DNA from: Amycolatopsis sp.
Lineage (GTDB): Bacteria; Actinomycetota; Actinomycetes; Mycobacteriales; Pseudonocardiaceae
Assembly: GCF_025464955.1 (NCBI RefSeq)
Contig: NZ_JAODNM010000124.1
Coordinates: 186,001 to 250,000, forward strand
Direction: 5' to 3'
Length of the DNA: 64,000 bases
Below the pieces are notes generated by a model. That model ran no database searches. It saw only the letters and a list, made by a program, of their open reading frames with translations, and had not been told where the DNA came from. The translations under genes were made by a program, and so were the position numbers. The first letter of the stretch is position 1, and every line of letters starts with the position of its first letter. Positions 8,538-17,056 of this stretch are shown piece after piece.

Positions 8538-9512
8538 ATGTACGCGATCACGATTCGTGAGCCAGGTGGGCCCGAAGCACTGGAATGGGCCGAAGTCCCC
8601 GATCCCGTTCCCGCGGCGGGCGAAGTACTCGTCGAGGTGGCCGCAACCGCGGTGAACAGAGCGGACCTCCTCCAGCGGCAGGGGCACTACCCACCGCCGC
8701 CCGGCGCGAGCGAGTACCTCGGGCTCGAGTGCTCCGGCACGATCGCCGAGCTCGGTGAGGGCGTCTCGGGCTGGCAGGTCGGCGACGAGGTGTGCGCGCT
8801 GCTGGCCGGCGGCGGCTACGCGGAAAAGGTGACCATCCCGGCTGGGCAGCTGCTGCCGGTGCCCGCCGAGGTCGAACTGATCGCCGCGGCCGGTCTGCCC
8901 GAGGTCGCCTGTACGGTGTGGGCCAACGTCGTCATGTACGGCAAGCTCGGCGAAGGCGACGTGTTCCTCGTGCACGGCGGCGCGGGCGGGATCGGCACGC
9001 ACGCGATCCAGATGGCCAAGGCACTGGGCGCGACGGTCGCGGTCACGGCAGGCTCGGCGGCCCGGCTGGAGAGCTGCGGCCAGCTCGGCGCCGACATCCT
9101 GATCAACTATCGCGAGCAGGACTTCGTCGAGGAGCTGAAGAAGGTCGGCGGCGCCGACGTCATCCTCGACAACATGGGCGCGTCGTACCTGGACAAGAAC
9201 ATCAGCGCGCTGGCCATGGACGGCAGGCTCGTGAACATCGGGATGCAGGGCGGGGTCAAGGCCGAGCTCAACATCGGCAAGCTGATGGCCAAGCGCGCGA
9301 GCGTCTATTCGGCGGGGCTGCGCGCCCGGACGCTCGAGGAGAAGGCCGCGATCGTCACCGATGTGCGCGAGCGCCTGTGGCCGCTGGTCGAGCAGGGCTC
9401 GGTCAAGCCGATCGTCGGCCAGGTCTTCCCGCTCGCCGAGGCCGCCGACGCGCACCGCGCGCTCGAAGACGGCACGGTGTTCGGCAAGATCCTGCTGGCG
9501 GCCAAGGGCTGA
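8538..9512 (+). CDS. NAD(P)H quinone oxidoreductase (zinc-free MDR)
   Basis: 324-residue medium-chain dehydrogenase/reductase of the quinone oxidoreductase/PIG3 type. The N-terminal GroES-like domain includes AVNRADLLQRQGHYPPPPG, typical of this subgroup, and the nucleotide site is VHGGAGGIGTHAIQMAK. The cysteine/histidine zinc ligands of alcohol dehydrogenases are absent. The ATG at 8538 begins the conserved MYAITI start; the open frame extends about 340 bases upstream across the divergent peptidase gene. The position fits Rv3777 in the mycobacterial gene order (recalled). Confidence 0.88.
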   Translation: MYAITIREPGGPEALEWAEVPDPVPAAGEVLVEVAATAVNRADLLQRQGHYPPPPGASEYLGLECSGTIAELGEGVSGWQVGDEVCALLAGGGYAEKVTIPAGQLLPVPAEVELIAAAGLPEVACTVWANVVMYGKLGEGDVFLVHGGAGGIGTHAIQMAKALGATVAVTAGSAARLESCGQLGADILINYREQDFVEELKKVGGADVILDNMGASYLDKNISALAMDGRLVNIGMQGGVKAELNIGKLMAKRASVYSAGLRARTLEEKAAIVTDVRERLWPLVEQGSVKPIVGQVFPLAEAADAHRALEDGTVFGKILLAAKG

Positions 9513-9518
9513 AACTGG

Positions 9519-9569
9519 ACGTGAAGGCCACCTTCATTGCGTGTTCTGGTGTGAAGGTGGCCTTCACGT
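9519..9569. terminator. Bidirectional palindrome, family B variant
   Basis: Perfect 18-bp stem (9519-9536 with 9552-9569) and a 15-base loop, lying between two convergent genes. The arm GTGAAGGCCACCTTCA is shared with the repeats at 16780 and 51747. It is probably a shared terminator. Confidence 0.7.
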
Positions 9570-9573
9570 CCCG

Positions 9574-10773
9574 CTAGCGGAGTTCTTCGAGCACTTTGAC
9601 GAGCTGGTTGATCTCGAAGACGTTCGAATAGTGCGCGAGCCCGATGCGAACGGCGCCGCCGACCTCACCGACACCGAGCGACGCGAAGACACCGCTCGTG
9701 CCGTCGTCGGCGAAGGCGCACAGCCCCTGCGAAGACAGGTAGTCGGCGACCTCGGGAGCTTTCTTGTGCTCGACCGCGAACGCCAGCGCCGGGATCCGCC
9801 GCATCGCGTCGCCGATCACCATCACGTGCCGCAGCGATCGCAGCTCGCTGGACAGCTGCGCGAGCAGTCCCGCGTGGTACGACTTCGCCGAGCCCAGTGA
9901 CGTGACGAGCCGCTCCCGCCGCGACCCGCTGGCCGCGTCGTCCAGCCCCGCGAGGTAGTCGACCGAAGAGACCAGCCCAGCGAGCAACGGGTACGCGTGC
10001 GGACCCAGCTCGAGCCGCGCCGCGCCGCGCGCGTTCGCCTCCAGCGACACCGAGGGCAGCCGCTCGATCATCTCGGGGTCGCGGAACACCAGCGCGCCGA
10101 TCGCCGGCCCGCCCCAGCCCTGGGCGGACACGACCATGACATCGGCGCCGAGCTCGTTCAGGTCCAGCGGGACGAACGGCGCGGCGTAGGTCGCGTCGAC
10201 GACGACCGTCGCGCCGACGCGCTTCGCGAACTCGATGACTGTCGGCAGGTCCGGGCGGGTGCCCACGGAACCCGAGGCGGCGGTGATGGTCACCGCCTTG
10301 GTCCGAGCCGAGATCAGGTTCTCGTACTGCCAGGCCGGCAGCTCACAGGTCTCGATGTCGATCTCACCCCAGCGCACCACCGCGCCGACCCGCTTGGCCG
10401 CCTGCCGCCACGGCGCGAGGTTGGCCTGCTCGTCGAGCCGCGACACGACGACCTCGTCGCCGATCGTCCAGCGCTCGGACATGGCGTCGACAAGGCGCCG
10501 GAGGAGCACGGACGCACTTGGTCCGAGCACGACTCCGGCCGGGTCGGCACCGACCAGGTCCGCCACCGCGCGCCTGGCTGCGGTGACGATGCTTTCCGCG
10601 CGTTGTGAGGCCGGAAACGCCCCGCCTGGCCCAGAAACCGGAGCCCGCATCGCCGTCGAAACCGCGGATGCGACCTGCTCGGGAACCAACATTCCGGCAG
10701 CGCCATCGAAGTGAATCCAGCCGTCACCCAGCGCGGGAAACAGCCCACGAATACGAGCGACGTCGAACGCCAT
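9574..10773 (-). CDS. Class V aminotransferase / cysteine-desulfurase-like protein, lysine missing
   Basis: 399-residue protein with the class V aminotransferase fold. The glycine/serine phosphate region (GPSASVLLRR), the ring-contacting Asp193 (VVVDATYA) and the C-terminal small domain (GVFASLGVGEVGGAVRIGLA) are recognisable. Where active enzymes have SAHK..GP.G, this protein reads VSAQGWGGPAIGALVF, so the Schiff-base lysine appears to be Gly219 and no neighbouring lysine substitutes. It may therefore not be a PLP enzyme. The ATG at 10773 is chosen over an upstream GTG-type extension (to 10833) because homology starts at MAFDVARIRGLFPAL. The position matches Rv3778c of M. tuberculosis (recalled). 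Confidence 0.78.
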   Translation of the reverse strand: MAFDVARIRGLFPALGDGWIHFDGAAGMLVPEQVASAVSTAMRAPVSGPGGAFPASQRAESIVTAARRAVADLVGADPAGVVLGPSASVLLRRLVDAMSERWTIGDEVVVSRLDEQANLAPWRQAAKRVGAVVRWGEIDIETCELPAWQYENLISARTKAVTITAASGSVGTRPDLPTVIEFAKRVGATVVVDATYAAPFVPLDLNELGADVMVVSAQGWGGPAIGALVFRDPEMIERLPSVSLEANARGAARLELGPHAYPLLAGLVSSVDYLAGLDDAASGSRRERLVTSLGSAKSYHAGLLAQLSSELRSLRHVMVIGDAMRRIPALAFAVEHKKAPEVADYLSSQGLCAFADDGTSGVFASLGVGEVGGAVRIGLAHYSNVFEINQLVKVLEELR

Positions 10774-10909
10774 GGGGGACACCGTACGGAGCCGTTGTTT
10801 CGCCCTGTGTTCCGGGGTTGGCCTGGTGAACACACCGCGCGACGACTCCCGCTACGCTCGGAGACCGAGCACAGGTGCGCGAAACGGAGCGTGCTGGAGC
10901 TAGGCAAGG

Positions 10910-11485
10910 ATGGAGCGCATGACCGAGCCGAATTCCCACAAAATGAGCACAGCCGGTGACGACGACGAGTACGGCTCTCCCCACGTGGTAGTAGTGGGTC
11001 CGGACGGCACTCCGGTCGGCACCGTCCCGCTCAGCGATGTCGAGGGCGGGCCGGGCGACTCGGTCAGCGACCTCGTCGAAGAGCCCGCCAAGGTGATGCG
11101 CATCGGCACGATGATCAAGCAGCTGCTCGAAGAGGTCCGCGCCGCGCCGCTCGACGACGCGAGCCGCAACCGGGTCCGCGTCATCCACGAGACGTCCGTC
11201 CGCGAGCTGGAGAACGCGCTGGCCCCGGAGCTGCAGGGCGAGCTGGAACGCCTGATCCAGCCGTTCGACGAGGACTCGACCCCGTCCGACGCCGAGCTCC
11301 GCATCGCCCAGGCCCAGCTCGTCGGCTGGCTCGAGGGCCTGTTCCACGGCATCCAGACGGCGCTGTTCACCCAGCAGATGGCGGCCCGCGTGCAGCTCGA
11401 GCAGATGCGCCGTGGCCTGCCGCCCGGCCAGTCCGCCGAGGGCAACCACGGCCCGAGCATCAGCGGCACCGGGCAGTACCTCTAG
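10910..11485 (+). CDS. bpa: Bacterial proteasome activator Bpa (PafE)
   Basis: ATP-independent ring activator of the 20S proteasome. The helical core (residues about 60-160: VMRIGTMIKQLLEEVRAAPL, then VIHETSVRELENALAPELQ) matches the DUF2587/Bpa family. The C-terminus SGTGQYL carries the GQYL tail that docks into alpha-ring pockets and opens the gate. The first ~45 residues are a disordered acidic/glycine-rich extension, as in known Bpa proteins. The ATG at 10910 could be replaced by the ATG at 10919 (MTEPNS) or 10943 without affecting the core. Its place corresponds to Rv3780. Confidence 0.93.
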   Translation: MERMTEPNSHKMSTAGDDDEYGSPHVVVVGPDGTPVGTVPLSDVEGGPGDSVSDLVEEPAKVMRIGTMIKQLLEEVRAAPLDDASRNRVRVIHETSVRELENALAPELQGELERLIQPFDEDSTPSDAELRIAQAQLVGWLEGLFHGIQTALFTQQMAARVQLEQMRRGLPPGQSAEGNHGPSISGTGQYL

Positions 11486-11492
11486 GTCACGG

Positions 11493-11566
11493 ACTCGTGA
11501 GTGTTCCGGCACGCCCGGGTGCGAGTGTCCCGCAGGGCACAGTAACCGGCCGGAACACTCACGAGT
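11493..11566. repeat. Dispersed palindrome, family A copy 1 (terminator)
   Basis: A 17-bp perfect stem (11493-11509 with 11550-11566) around a 40-base GC-rich centre containing CGCCCGGGTGCGAGTGTCCCG. It lies between convergent bpa and the epoxide hydrolase gene, 2 bases from the latter's stop. A near-identical copy is at 36670-36741 and a shorter one at 49723-49779. Confidence 0.85.
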
Positions 11567-11568
11567 CT

Positions 11569-12729
11569 CTAACCCAGCGTGCGGAAGAAAGCCCGGACGT
11601 CGGCGATGACGAGGTCCGGCTCTTCGAGGGCGGGGAAGTGGCCGCCGCGGTCGAACTCCGACCAACCGACGATGTTCTCCGTCCGCTCGGCGAAGGAACG
11701 CACGGGCCGGGCCGTGTCCTTGGGGAACACGGCGATGCCGGTCGGCACGGTCGACTTCTCGGTTTTGCCGCCCCAGGTGCCGCCGAGTGTGGCGTAGATG
11801 CGCGAAGACGAGTTCGCGGTCCCGGTGATCCAGTACAGCATCACGTTGGTCAGCAGGTCGTCCCGATCGATCGCGTCCTCGGGCACGTCGACCGAGTCGG
11901 ACCACTCCTTGAACTTCTCCGCGAGCCACGCCAGCTGCCCGACGGGCGAGTCGGTCAGGCCGTACGCAAGCGTTTGCGGCCTGGTGCCCTGGATGATCGC
12001 GTAGCCCATTTCCTCCTGCCGGAACCGCGTCGAGCGCTCCAGCGAAATCTTGGCCTCGGTCAGTTCGTCCCCGGTCAGGTCGGCCAACTCGGCTTCGCTC
12101 CACGGTCCCGCGCCCGCCAGCATCGTCAGGTGGAGCCCGATCACGTGCTCCGGGAACCGCAGCCCGATCTCGCGAGCGATCAGCGCGCCCCAGTCCCCGC
12201 CATGCGCGGCGAAGCGCTCGTACCCGAGCCGGTGCATCAGCTCGACGTACGCCGGCGCGATCCGCTTGGTGCCCCAGTCCGGCTCGGTGGTCGGCCCCGA
12301 GAACCCGAAGCCGGGACTCGACGGGACGACGACGTGGAACGCGTCCGCCGGGTCGCCGCCGTACGCGCGGGGGTCGGACAGCGGGCCGATGACGTCGAGG
12401 AACTCGACGATCGACCCCGGCCAGCCATGCATGAGCAGCAACGGCTTGGCGTCGGCCTCAGGCGACCGGACGTGCAGGAAGTGCACGTTGGCGCCGTCGA
12501 GGTTCGTGGTGAACCCGGCGAAGCCGTTGAGCCGCTCCTCCTGGGCGCGCCAGTCGTACCGCGTCCGCCAGTACTCGGCGAGCTCCTTGACGTAGTCCAG
12601 CGGGATGCCGAACTGCCAGCCCGCCCCGGGCAGCTCGTCGGGCCAGCGGATGTTGCCCAGCCTTCCGGCCAGGTCGTCGAGGTCGGCCTTCGGAACCTGG
12701 ATGCGGAAGGGGGTGATGTCGTTGCTCAT
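11569..12729 (-). CDS. Epoxide hydrolase (alpha/beta fold, EHN domain)
   Basis: 386-residue enzyme of the microsomal-type epoxide hydrolase family. The N-terminal EHN domain (ITPFRIQVPKADLDDLAGRL) is followed by the alpha/beta core with oxyanion motif LLMHGWPGS, nucleophile Asp in AHGGDWGALI and catalytic His in RGGHFPALEEPD. It should hydrolyse an epoxide to a diol; the substrate is unknown. The ATG at 12729 is preferred, with MGHSVAL seven codons earlier as an alternative. It faces away from the exporter genes and follows the pseudaminic genes on the same strand with a 44-base gap. Confidence 0.87.
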   Translation of the reverse strand: MSNDITPFRIQVPKADLDDLAGRLGNIRWPDELPGAGWQFGIPLDYVKELAEYWRTRYDWRAQEERLNGFAGFTTNLDGANVHFLHVRSPEADAKPLLLMHGWPGSIVEFLDVIGPLSDPRAYGGDPADAFHVVVPSSPGFGFSGPTTEPDWGTKRIAPAYVELMHRLGYERFAAHGGDWGALIAREIGLRFPEHVIGLHLTMLAGAGPWSEAELADLTGDELTEAKISLERSTRFRQEEMGYAIIQGTRPQTLAYGLTDSPVGQLAWLAEKFKEWSDSVDVPEDAIDRDDLLTNVMLYWITGTANSSSRIYATLGGTWGGKTEKSTVPTGIAVFPKDTARPVRSFAERTENIVGWSEFDRGGHFPALEEPDLVIADVRAFFRTLG

Positions 12730-12773
12730 GAGGGCAACGCTATGACCCATCGCGGACAGGATGAGTCCTCGAT

Positions 12774-13769
12774 CTACGCCAGTATTTCCGACACCGCGTC
12801 CAGGACCCTGTCCGCGCCGAGGCCGTCGACGGTGGCCGCGGCGGTGGCGGCGAGGCGCTCGCGCTCGGTCGAGCGGCTGAGCAGGTCGCTCAGCACGGAA
12901 CCGGCTTCCTGCCCGCCCGCGAGCAGCGACTCCCCCGAGCCGATCCCGGCGGCGAGCCCGTGGTCCAGTGCGCCGCGGTACCCGGTGACCTGGTTGTCCA
13001 CCAGCCGCACGACGGCTGTCGGCACGCCGAGACAGCACAGTTCGAGCAGGGTGACCCCGGCCGCGCTCACCGCGAGATCGGTGTCGACGAGCAGGTCGTG
13101 CAGGTTCGTCCCCGGCCCGGTGACCTCGAACGACTGCCCGTCGAACGCCGCTGGGACCGTGACGTCGCCGCGCGCGAGCACCCGCGCCGCAAACGACAAG
13201 CCTGTCTCGCTCAGCGCCGTCAGGATGGCGCTGACCACCCCTGCCCACGCCCCGCCACCGCCGAGCACGACCGTCACCCGCAATGGCCCGTCGAGCCGCA
13301 CGTGTTGCCGCTTGTCGCGCGCGGCGAGGACGACGTCGCGCAGCGGCGCGTAGGCGACGCCGCGCAGCAGCACCGGCGAGCCGTCCTCGGGCCGCGGAGC
13401 CGGGGCGAACCCGCAGTCCGCGACGACGTCAGCCGCCCTCCTGCCGAACGTGCCGTCCTCGATCGAGACCAGCAGCGCTCCCACGTTGTTGACGTCTTTG
13501 CGCAGGTCACCGAGCTCGTAGTGGTCGACGAGTACCACGTCGAAGTCCTCCGCGAGCCGGCCCAGCGCAGGCCCGTCGTCGGCCGGCTGGAGCCGCGGGA
13601 CGCCCAGCTCGTCGAACCGCGAGGCCAGCCACTCGGCGTTGTCGGTCCGGCCGGAGAACGACACGGCCCAGCCGCGCGCGACGGCTCGTTCGGCATACGC
13701 GACGACCCTGGAGATATGCCCGGCACCGATCACCGGCGAGGCGTCGGCACGCAACAGCAAGCGCGTCAT
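12774..13769 (-). CDS. pseG: PseG: UDP-2,4-diacetamido-2,4,6-trideoxy-L-altrose hydrolase
   Basis: Fourth enzyme of pseudaminic-acid synthesis; removes UDP from the diacetamido-L-altrose nucleotide. The N-terminus LLLRADASPVIGAGHISR matches the PseG signature RADAS..IG.GH..R, including the His proposed as catalytic. The second Rossmann half carries VTVVLGGGGAW and the nucleotide-binding stretch DTDLAVSAAGVTLLELCCLG of the MurG-like GT-B fold. Length (331 residues) is normal. It overlaps pseF by 4 bases (13766-13769), so the two are translationally coupled. Confidence 0.87.
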   Translation of the reverse strand: MTRLLLRADASPVIGAGHISRVVAYAERAVARGWAVSFSGRTDNAEWLASRFDELGVPRLQPADDGPALGRLAEDFDVVLVDHYELGDLRKDVNNVGALLVSIEDGTFGRRAADVVADCGFAPAPRPEDGSPVLLRGVAYAPLRDVVLAARDKRQHVRLDGPLRVTVVLGGGGAWAGVVSAILTALSETGLSFAARVLARGDVTVPAAFDGQSFEVTGPGTNLHDLLVDTDLAVSAAGVTLLELCCLGVPTAVVRLVDNQVTGYRGALDHGLAAGIGSGESLLAGGQEAGSVLSDLLSRSTERERLAATAAATVDGLGADRVLDAVSEILA

Positions 13770-14512
13770 GACTCGACCTTCTTCTGCTCGACTTCGGCGT
13801 TCAGCGCGGCCAGCTCCGGCCGCGCCCGCAACACGGCGACGACTTCGCGCCAGCCCGACACCCGATCACCCAGCTCCGCGACGACGCCTTCCAGCACGGC
13901 CCAATCCTCGACGGTGTCCAGTGTCACGCGCAGGTCCTCGGCGGGCGGGCTGACGACCACACCGCCGCATCGATACCGCTCCGGCTGCGTGTAGATGCCG
14001 GACGTGACGTGCTCGCGCGCGGACCCGGTGGCGTCTTTCACCTGCTCGGCGAGCACGTCGAAGCGCACCAGCTCGGCGTCGAAACCACGCGGCAGGGTGC
14101 GCGTCAACGTCGTGCTCAGGTAATCCAGCGAAGGCTGCGCGCGCCACAGGGCGATCAGCTGGGCGATCAGTTCGGGGTCGAGCAGCGGGCAATCGGCCGT
14201 GAGTCGCACCACAGCGTCCGCCGGGTACCGCTCGCACGCGAGCGCGAAGCGGGCGAGCACGTCGTCGAGCGGGCCGCGCACCACGCCGGCGCCATGAGCC
14301 TCCGCTTCGCGGGCGACCGAGTCATCGTCCGGGGCATCGGAAGTGGCCACGATTACCTGGTCCACGCCCACAGTCGCGGCGGCGGCCCGGATCACCCAGC
14401 CGAGCACGCTGCGGCCGCCGAGCGGCCGGAGCACCTTGCCGGGGAGCCGCGTCGACGAGACCCGCGCCTGTATGACGGCGTTGACGACCGGGGAGCCAGA
14501 CATGAGTGACAT
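13766..14512 (-). CDS. pseF: PseF: CMP-pseudaminic acid cytidylyltransferase (SpsF-like)
   Basis: Activates pseudaminic acid with CTP. The N-terminal nucleotide motif is NAVIQARVSSTRLPGKVL, with RLTADCPLLDP at about residues 104-114 providing the metal-binding Asp. This is the SpsF/COG1861 branch of the NeuA superfamily, to which PseF belongs. Starts at 14512 and 14503 (both ATG) are possible. The gene is divergent from pseB with only 40 bases between them, so both promoters must be compact or overlap. Confidence 0.82.
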   Translation of the reverse strand: MSLMSGSPVVNAVIQARVSSTRLPGKVLRPLGGRSVLGWVIRAAAATVGVDQVIVATSDAPDDDSVAREAEAHGAGVVRGPLDDVLARFALACERYPADAVVRLTADCPLLDPELIAQLIALWRAQPSLDYLSTTLTRTLPRGFDAELVRFDVLAEQVKDATGSAREHVTSGIYTQPERYRCGGVVVSPPAEDLRVTLDTVEDWAVLEGVVAELGDRVSGWREVVAVLRARPELAALNAEVEQKKVES

Positions 14513-14552
14513 GATGGCCGACGTTCATCCGCACCGATCGTGGAGGTCACCG

Positions 14553-15536
14553 ATGTCCGAGCTGGATGGCTCCAGCATCCTGCTCACCGGCGGGACCGGT
14601 TCGTTCGGCAAGGCGTTCATCGCCTACGCCCTCGCCGAACTGAACCCGAGCCGGCTGGTCGTGCTCTCCCGCGACGAGCTCAAGCAGTACGAAGCACGAC
14701 AGCTGTTCAACGACGACCCGCGGCTGCGGTGGTTCATCGGGGACGTGCGGGACCGCCGCCGGCTCGAGCGCGCGATGCACAAAGTGGACTACGTAGTCCA
14801 CGCCGCGGCGCTCAAGCAGGTCGACACCGGTGAGTACAACCCGTTCGAATTCGTCCAGACCAACGTGATGGGTTCGCAGAACGTCATCGAGGCCGCGATC
14901 GAGACCGGGGTGAAGAAGGTCGTCGCGCTGTCCACGGACAAGGCGTCGAGCCCGATCAACCTCTACGGCGCGACGAAGCTCTGCGCGGACCGCATGTTCA
15001 TCAGCGGCAACCACTACGCGGCCGCGTACGAGACCAGGTTCTCCGTGGTCCGCTACGGCAACGTGATGGGCTCGCGCGGCAGTGTGATCCCATTCTTCCG
15101 GAAGCTGGCCGAGCGTGGCGAGTCGCTGCCGATCACGCACAAGGAGATGACCCGCTTCTGGATCACCCTCCCGCAGGCCGTGCAGTTCGTCATCGACTCG
15201 TTCGACCAGATGAACGGCGGCGAGCTGTACGTGCCGCGGATCCCGAGCATGCGGCTGGTCGACCTGGCCCAGGCCATCGCACCCGGCAGCGAGATGCACG
15301 AGGTCGGCGTCCGGCCCGGGGAGAAGCTGCACGAGGAGATGATCGCGCCCGACGACGCGCGGCGGACCGTGCAGCTCGCGGACCGCTACGTCGTCCAGCC
15401 GCACATCGCGGGCTGGGGCTACGAGTCGCCGGCGGATGGCAAGCCCGTGCCCGACGGCTTCGCGTACCGCTCGGACAGCAACGACCTCTGGCTCGACGCC
15501 GACGAGCTGCGCAACCTGGTCGAGCAGTATGGCTAG
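14553..15536 (+). CDS. pseB: PseB: UDP-GlcNAc 4,6-dehydratase (5-inverting)
   Basis: First step of pseudaminic-acid synthesis: UDP-GlcNAc to UDP-2-acetamido-2,6-dideoxy-L-arabino-hexos-4-ulose. It has the short-chain NAD(P) motif LLTGGTGSFGKAF, the segment STDKASSPINLYGATKL typical of PseB/FlaA1 (an extended SDR whose active site reads TDK and YGATK), and RYGNVMGSRGSVIPFF. Its 327 residues match the family. The ATG at 14553 is set by TGGAGGT at 14541-14547; an upstream in-frame extension is a shadow of pseF. The stop overlaps the pseC start by 8 bases. Confidence 0.93.
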   Translation: MSELDGSSILLTGGTGSFGKAFIAYALAELNPSRLVVLSRDELKQYEARQLFNDDPRLRWFIGDVRDRRRLERAMHKVDYVVHAAALKQVDTGEYNPFEFVQTNVMGSQNVIEAAIETGVKKVVALSTDKASSPINLYGATKLCADRMFISGNHYAAAYETRFSVVRYGNVMGSRGSVIPFFRKLAERGESLPITHKEMTRFWITLPQAVQFVIDSFDQMNGGELYVPRIPSMRLVDLAQAIAPGSEMHEVGVRPGEKLHEEMIAPDDARRTVQLADRYVVQPHIAGWGYESPADGKPVPDGFAYRSDSNDLWLDADELRNLVEQYG

Positions 15537-16701
15537 CTCTGATGCCGCCTCCGCGGGAAAAAGTATGTCGGCGGATTTCCTGCCCTACGGCCGCCAGTCG
15601 GTCGTCGAAGAGGACATCGAGGCAGTCGCCGAGGTCCTGCGCGGCGACTGGCTGACCACCGGCCCCGGCGTGAAGCGCTTCGAGGAGGGGCTCGCCGAGT
15701 ACACCGGCGGGACGCCGACAGTCGCCGTCACGTCCGGCACAGCCGCGCTGCACGTCGCGTACTACGCGGCTGGGATCGAACCTGGCGACGAGGTCGTGAC
15801 CTCGCCGATGACGTTCGTGGCCACCGCGGCCACGGCGTCGCTGCTGGGCGCGAAGATCGTCTTCGCCGACGTCGAAGAGGACACCGCGAACCTGGACGTC
15901 GCCGCGGCGAAAGCGGCGATGACCAGCCGGACCAAGGTCGTCGCGGCGGTCGACTACGCCGGGCATCCGGCCGAGCTGGGCCAGCTGCACGACCTGGCCC
16001 ACGAGGCCGGCGCACTGCTGCTGGAGGACGCCGCGCATTCCGTCGGCGGCTCGTGGCAGGGCAGGCCGGTCGGCTCCATCGCGGACCTGACGACGTTCTC
16101 GTTCTTCCCGACCAAGAACCTCACGACAGCCGAGGGCGGCGCTGTCGCGGCGACGTCGGATGAGCTGCTGCGGCGCGCGTTCAGTTTCCGAAACCACGGT
16201 CTCGTGCGCGACAAGAGTGCGCAGCGGTTCCCGGACGAGGGCGCCTGGCACCAGGAAGTCCACGAGTTCGGGCTGAACTACCGGCTGCCGGACGTCCTGT
16301 GCGCGCTCGGCATCAGCCAGCTACGGCGGCTCACGGCGTTCAAGCTGCGCCGCGCCGAGATTCACGCGCGCTACAACGCCGCGCTGGCCGACGTCGACGG
16401 CGTCCGCACCCCGGTCACCCGGCCCGGCGCCGACCCGATGTGGCACCTGTACCCGCTGCGCGTGCTCGGCGGACGACGTCACGCGATGTTCGACCACCTG
16501 CGCGCGGCCGGTATCGGCGTGCAGGTCAACTACATCCCGGTGTACTGGCATCCGGTGTTCGCCGACCTCGGTTACCGGCGGGGGATGTGCCCGAACGCGG
16601 AGGCGTTCTACGCCGAGGAAATCTCGCTGCCGCTCTTCCCGTCCATGACCGACGACGACGTCGACCGCGTTGTCGACGCCATCCGGACGTTCGCGGGTTA
16701 A
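15529..16701 (+). CDS. pseC: PseC: UDP-4-amino-4,6-dideoxy-altrosamine aminotransferase
   Basis: PLP-dependent DegT/AryC1 aminotransferase that converts the PseB product into the 4-amino sugar. Family marks are VTSGTAALHVAYYAAGIEPG, TSPMTFVATA, DAAHSVGG and the catalytic lysine in FFPTKNLTTAEGGA. The C-terminal part (YIPVYWHPVFADLGY) fits PseC rather than the ArnB type. The ATG at 15529 overlaps the pseB stop, so coupling is likely; an internal ATG at 15565 (MSADF) directly before the conserved region is also possible. It is followed by a 355-base non-coding interval. Confidence 0.9.
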   Translation: MASSDAASAGKSMSADFLPYGRQSVVEEDIEAVAEVLRGDWLTTGPGVKRFEEGLAEYTGGTPTVAVTSGTAALHVAYYAAGIEPGDEVVTSPMTFVATAATASLLGAKIVFADVEEDTANLDVAAAKAAMTSRTKVVAAVDYAGHPAELGQLHDLAHEAGALLLEDAAHSVGGSWQGRPVGSIADLTTFSFFPTKNLTTAEGGAVAATSDELLRRAFSFRNHGLVRDKSAQRFPDEGAWHQEVHEFGLNYRLPDVLCALGISQLRRLTAFKLRRAEIHARYNAALADVDGVRTPVTRPGADPMWHLYPLRVLGGRRHAMFDHLRAAGIGVQVNYIPVYWHPVFADLGYRRGMCPNAEAFYAEEISLPLFPSMTDDDVDRVVDAIRTFAG

Positions 16702-17056
16702 CGCACGTTCACGGGGCCTGTCGCGTCCTGTGGCTGTGACTGGTGTCGCTGATGTGGCAGGTGTGACGTTGTGACGTGTCGTGAAGGCCACCTTCACGGC
16801 GTAAGGCGCACTCAACTAGGCCTTCACAACGCCCCTGCCGTACCGAAAGTGCCGTCAGGGGCCCCAGCAGTCACATCGCCATCACCACCTGCACGACGTG
16901 ACTGGCCATTGCCTCCGCTGCCAGCACCCCTTCGCCCCGGTCCTTGCTGCCGTAAACAGGACCTGCCGCACCAGCCAGCCCTCCAAAGTTCCAGGCATTG
17001 ACGTTCAACGCACCGCGAGGGTCGCCATGTCGTGGCCTTGAGGGTCTTTCGGACCG
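16702..17056. repeat. Intergenic interval with dispersed repeat, family B copy 1 (split)
   Basis: Non-coding interval between convergent pseC and pseI. Bases 16780-16830 match 51747-51797 with a single mismatch, and 17021-17044 (GTCGCCATGTCGTGGCCTTG and following) match 51816-51839. In the second copy the two pieces are almost adjacent, but here about 170 unrelated bases (roughly 16852-17020) separate them, as if something was inserted. The self-complementary GTGAAGGCCACCTTCAC could form a terminator. No gene was seen. Confidence 0.75.

Noticed and set aside
6906..9455. 849-codon minus-strand open frame
   Set aside because: Shadow in GC-rich sequence over two well-supported genes on opposite strands; the translation is Arg/Gly/Asp-rich noise.
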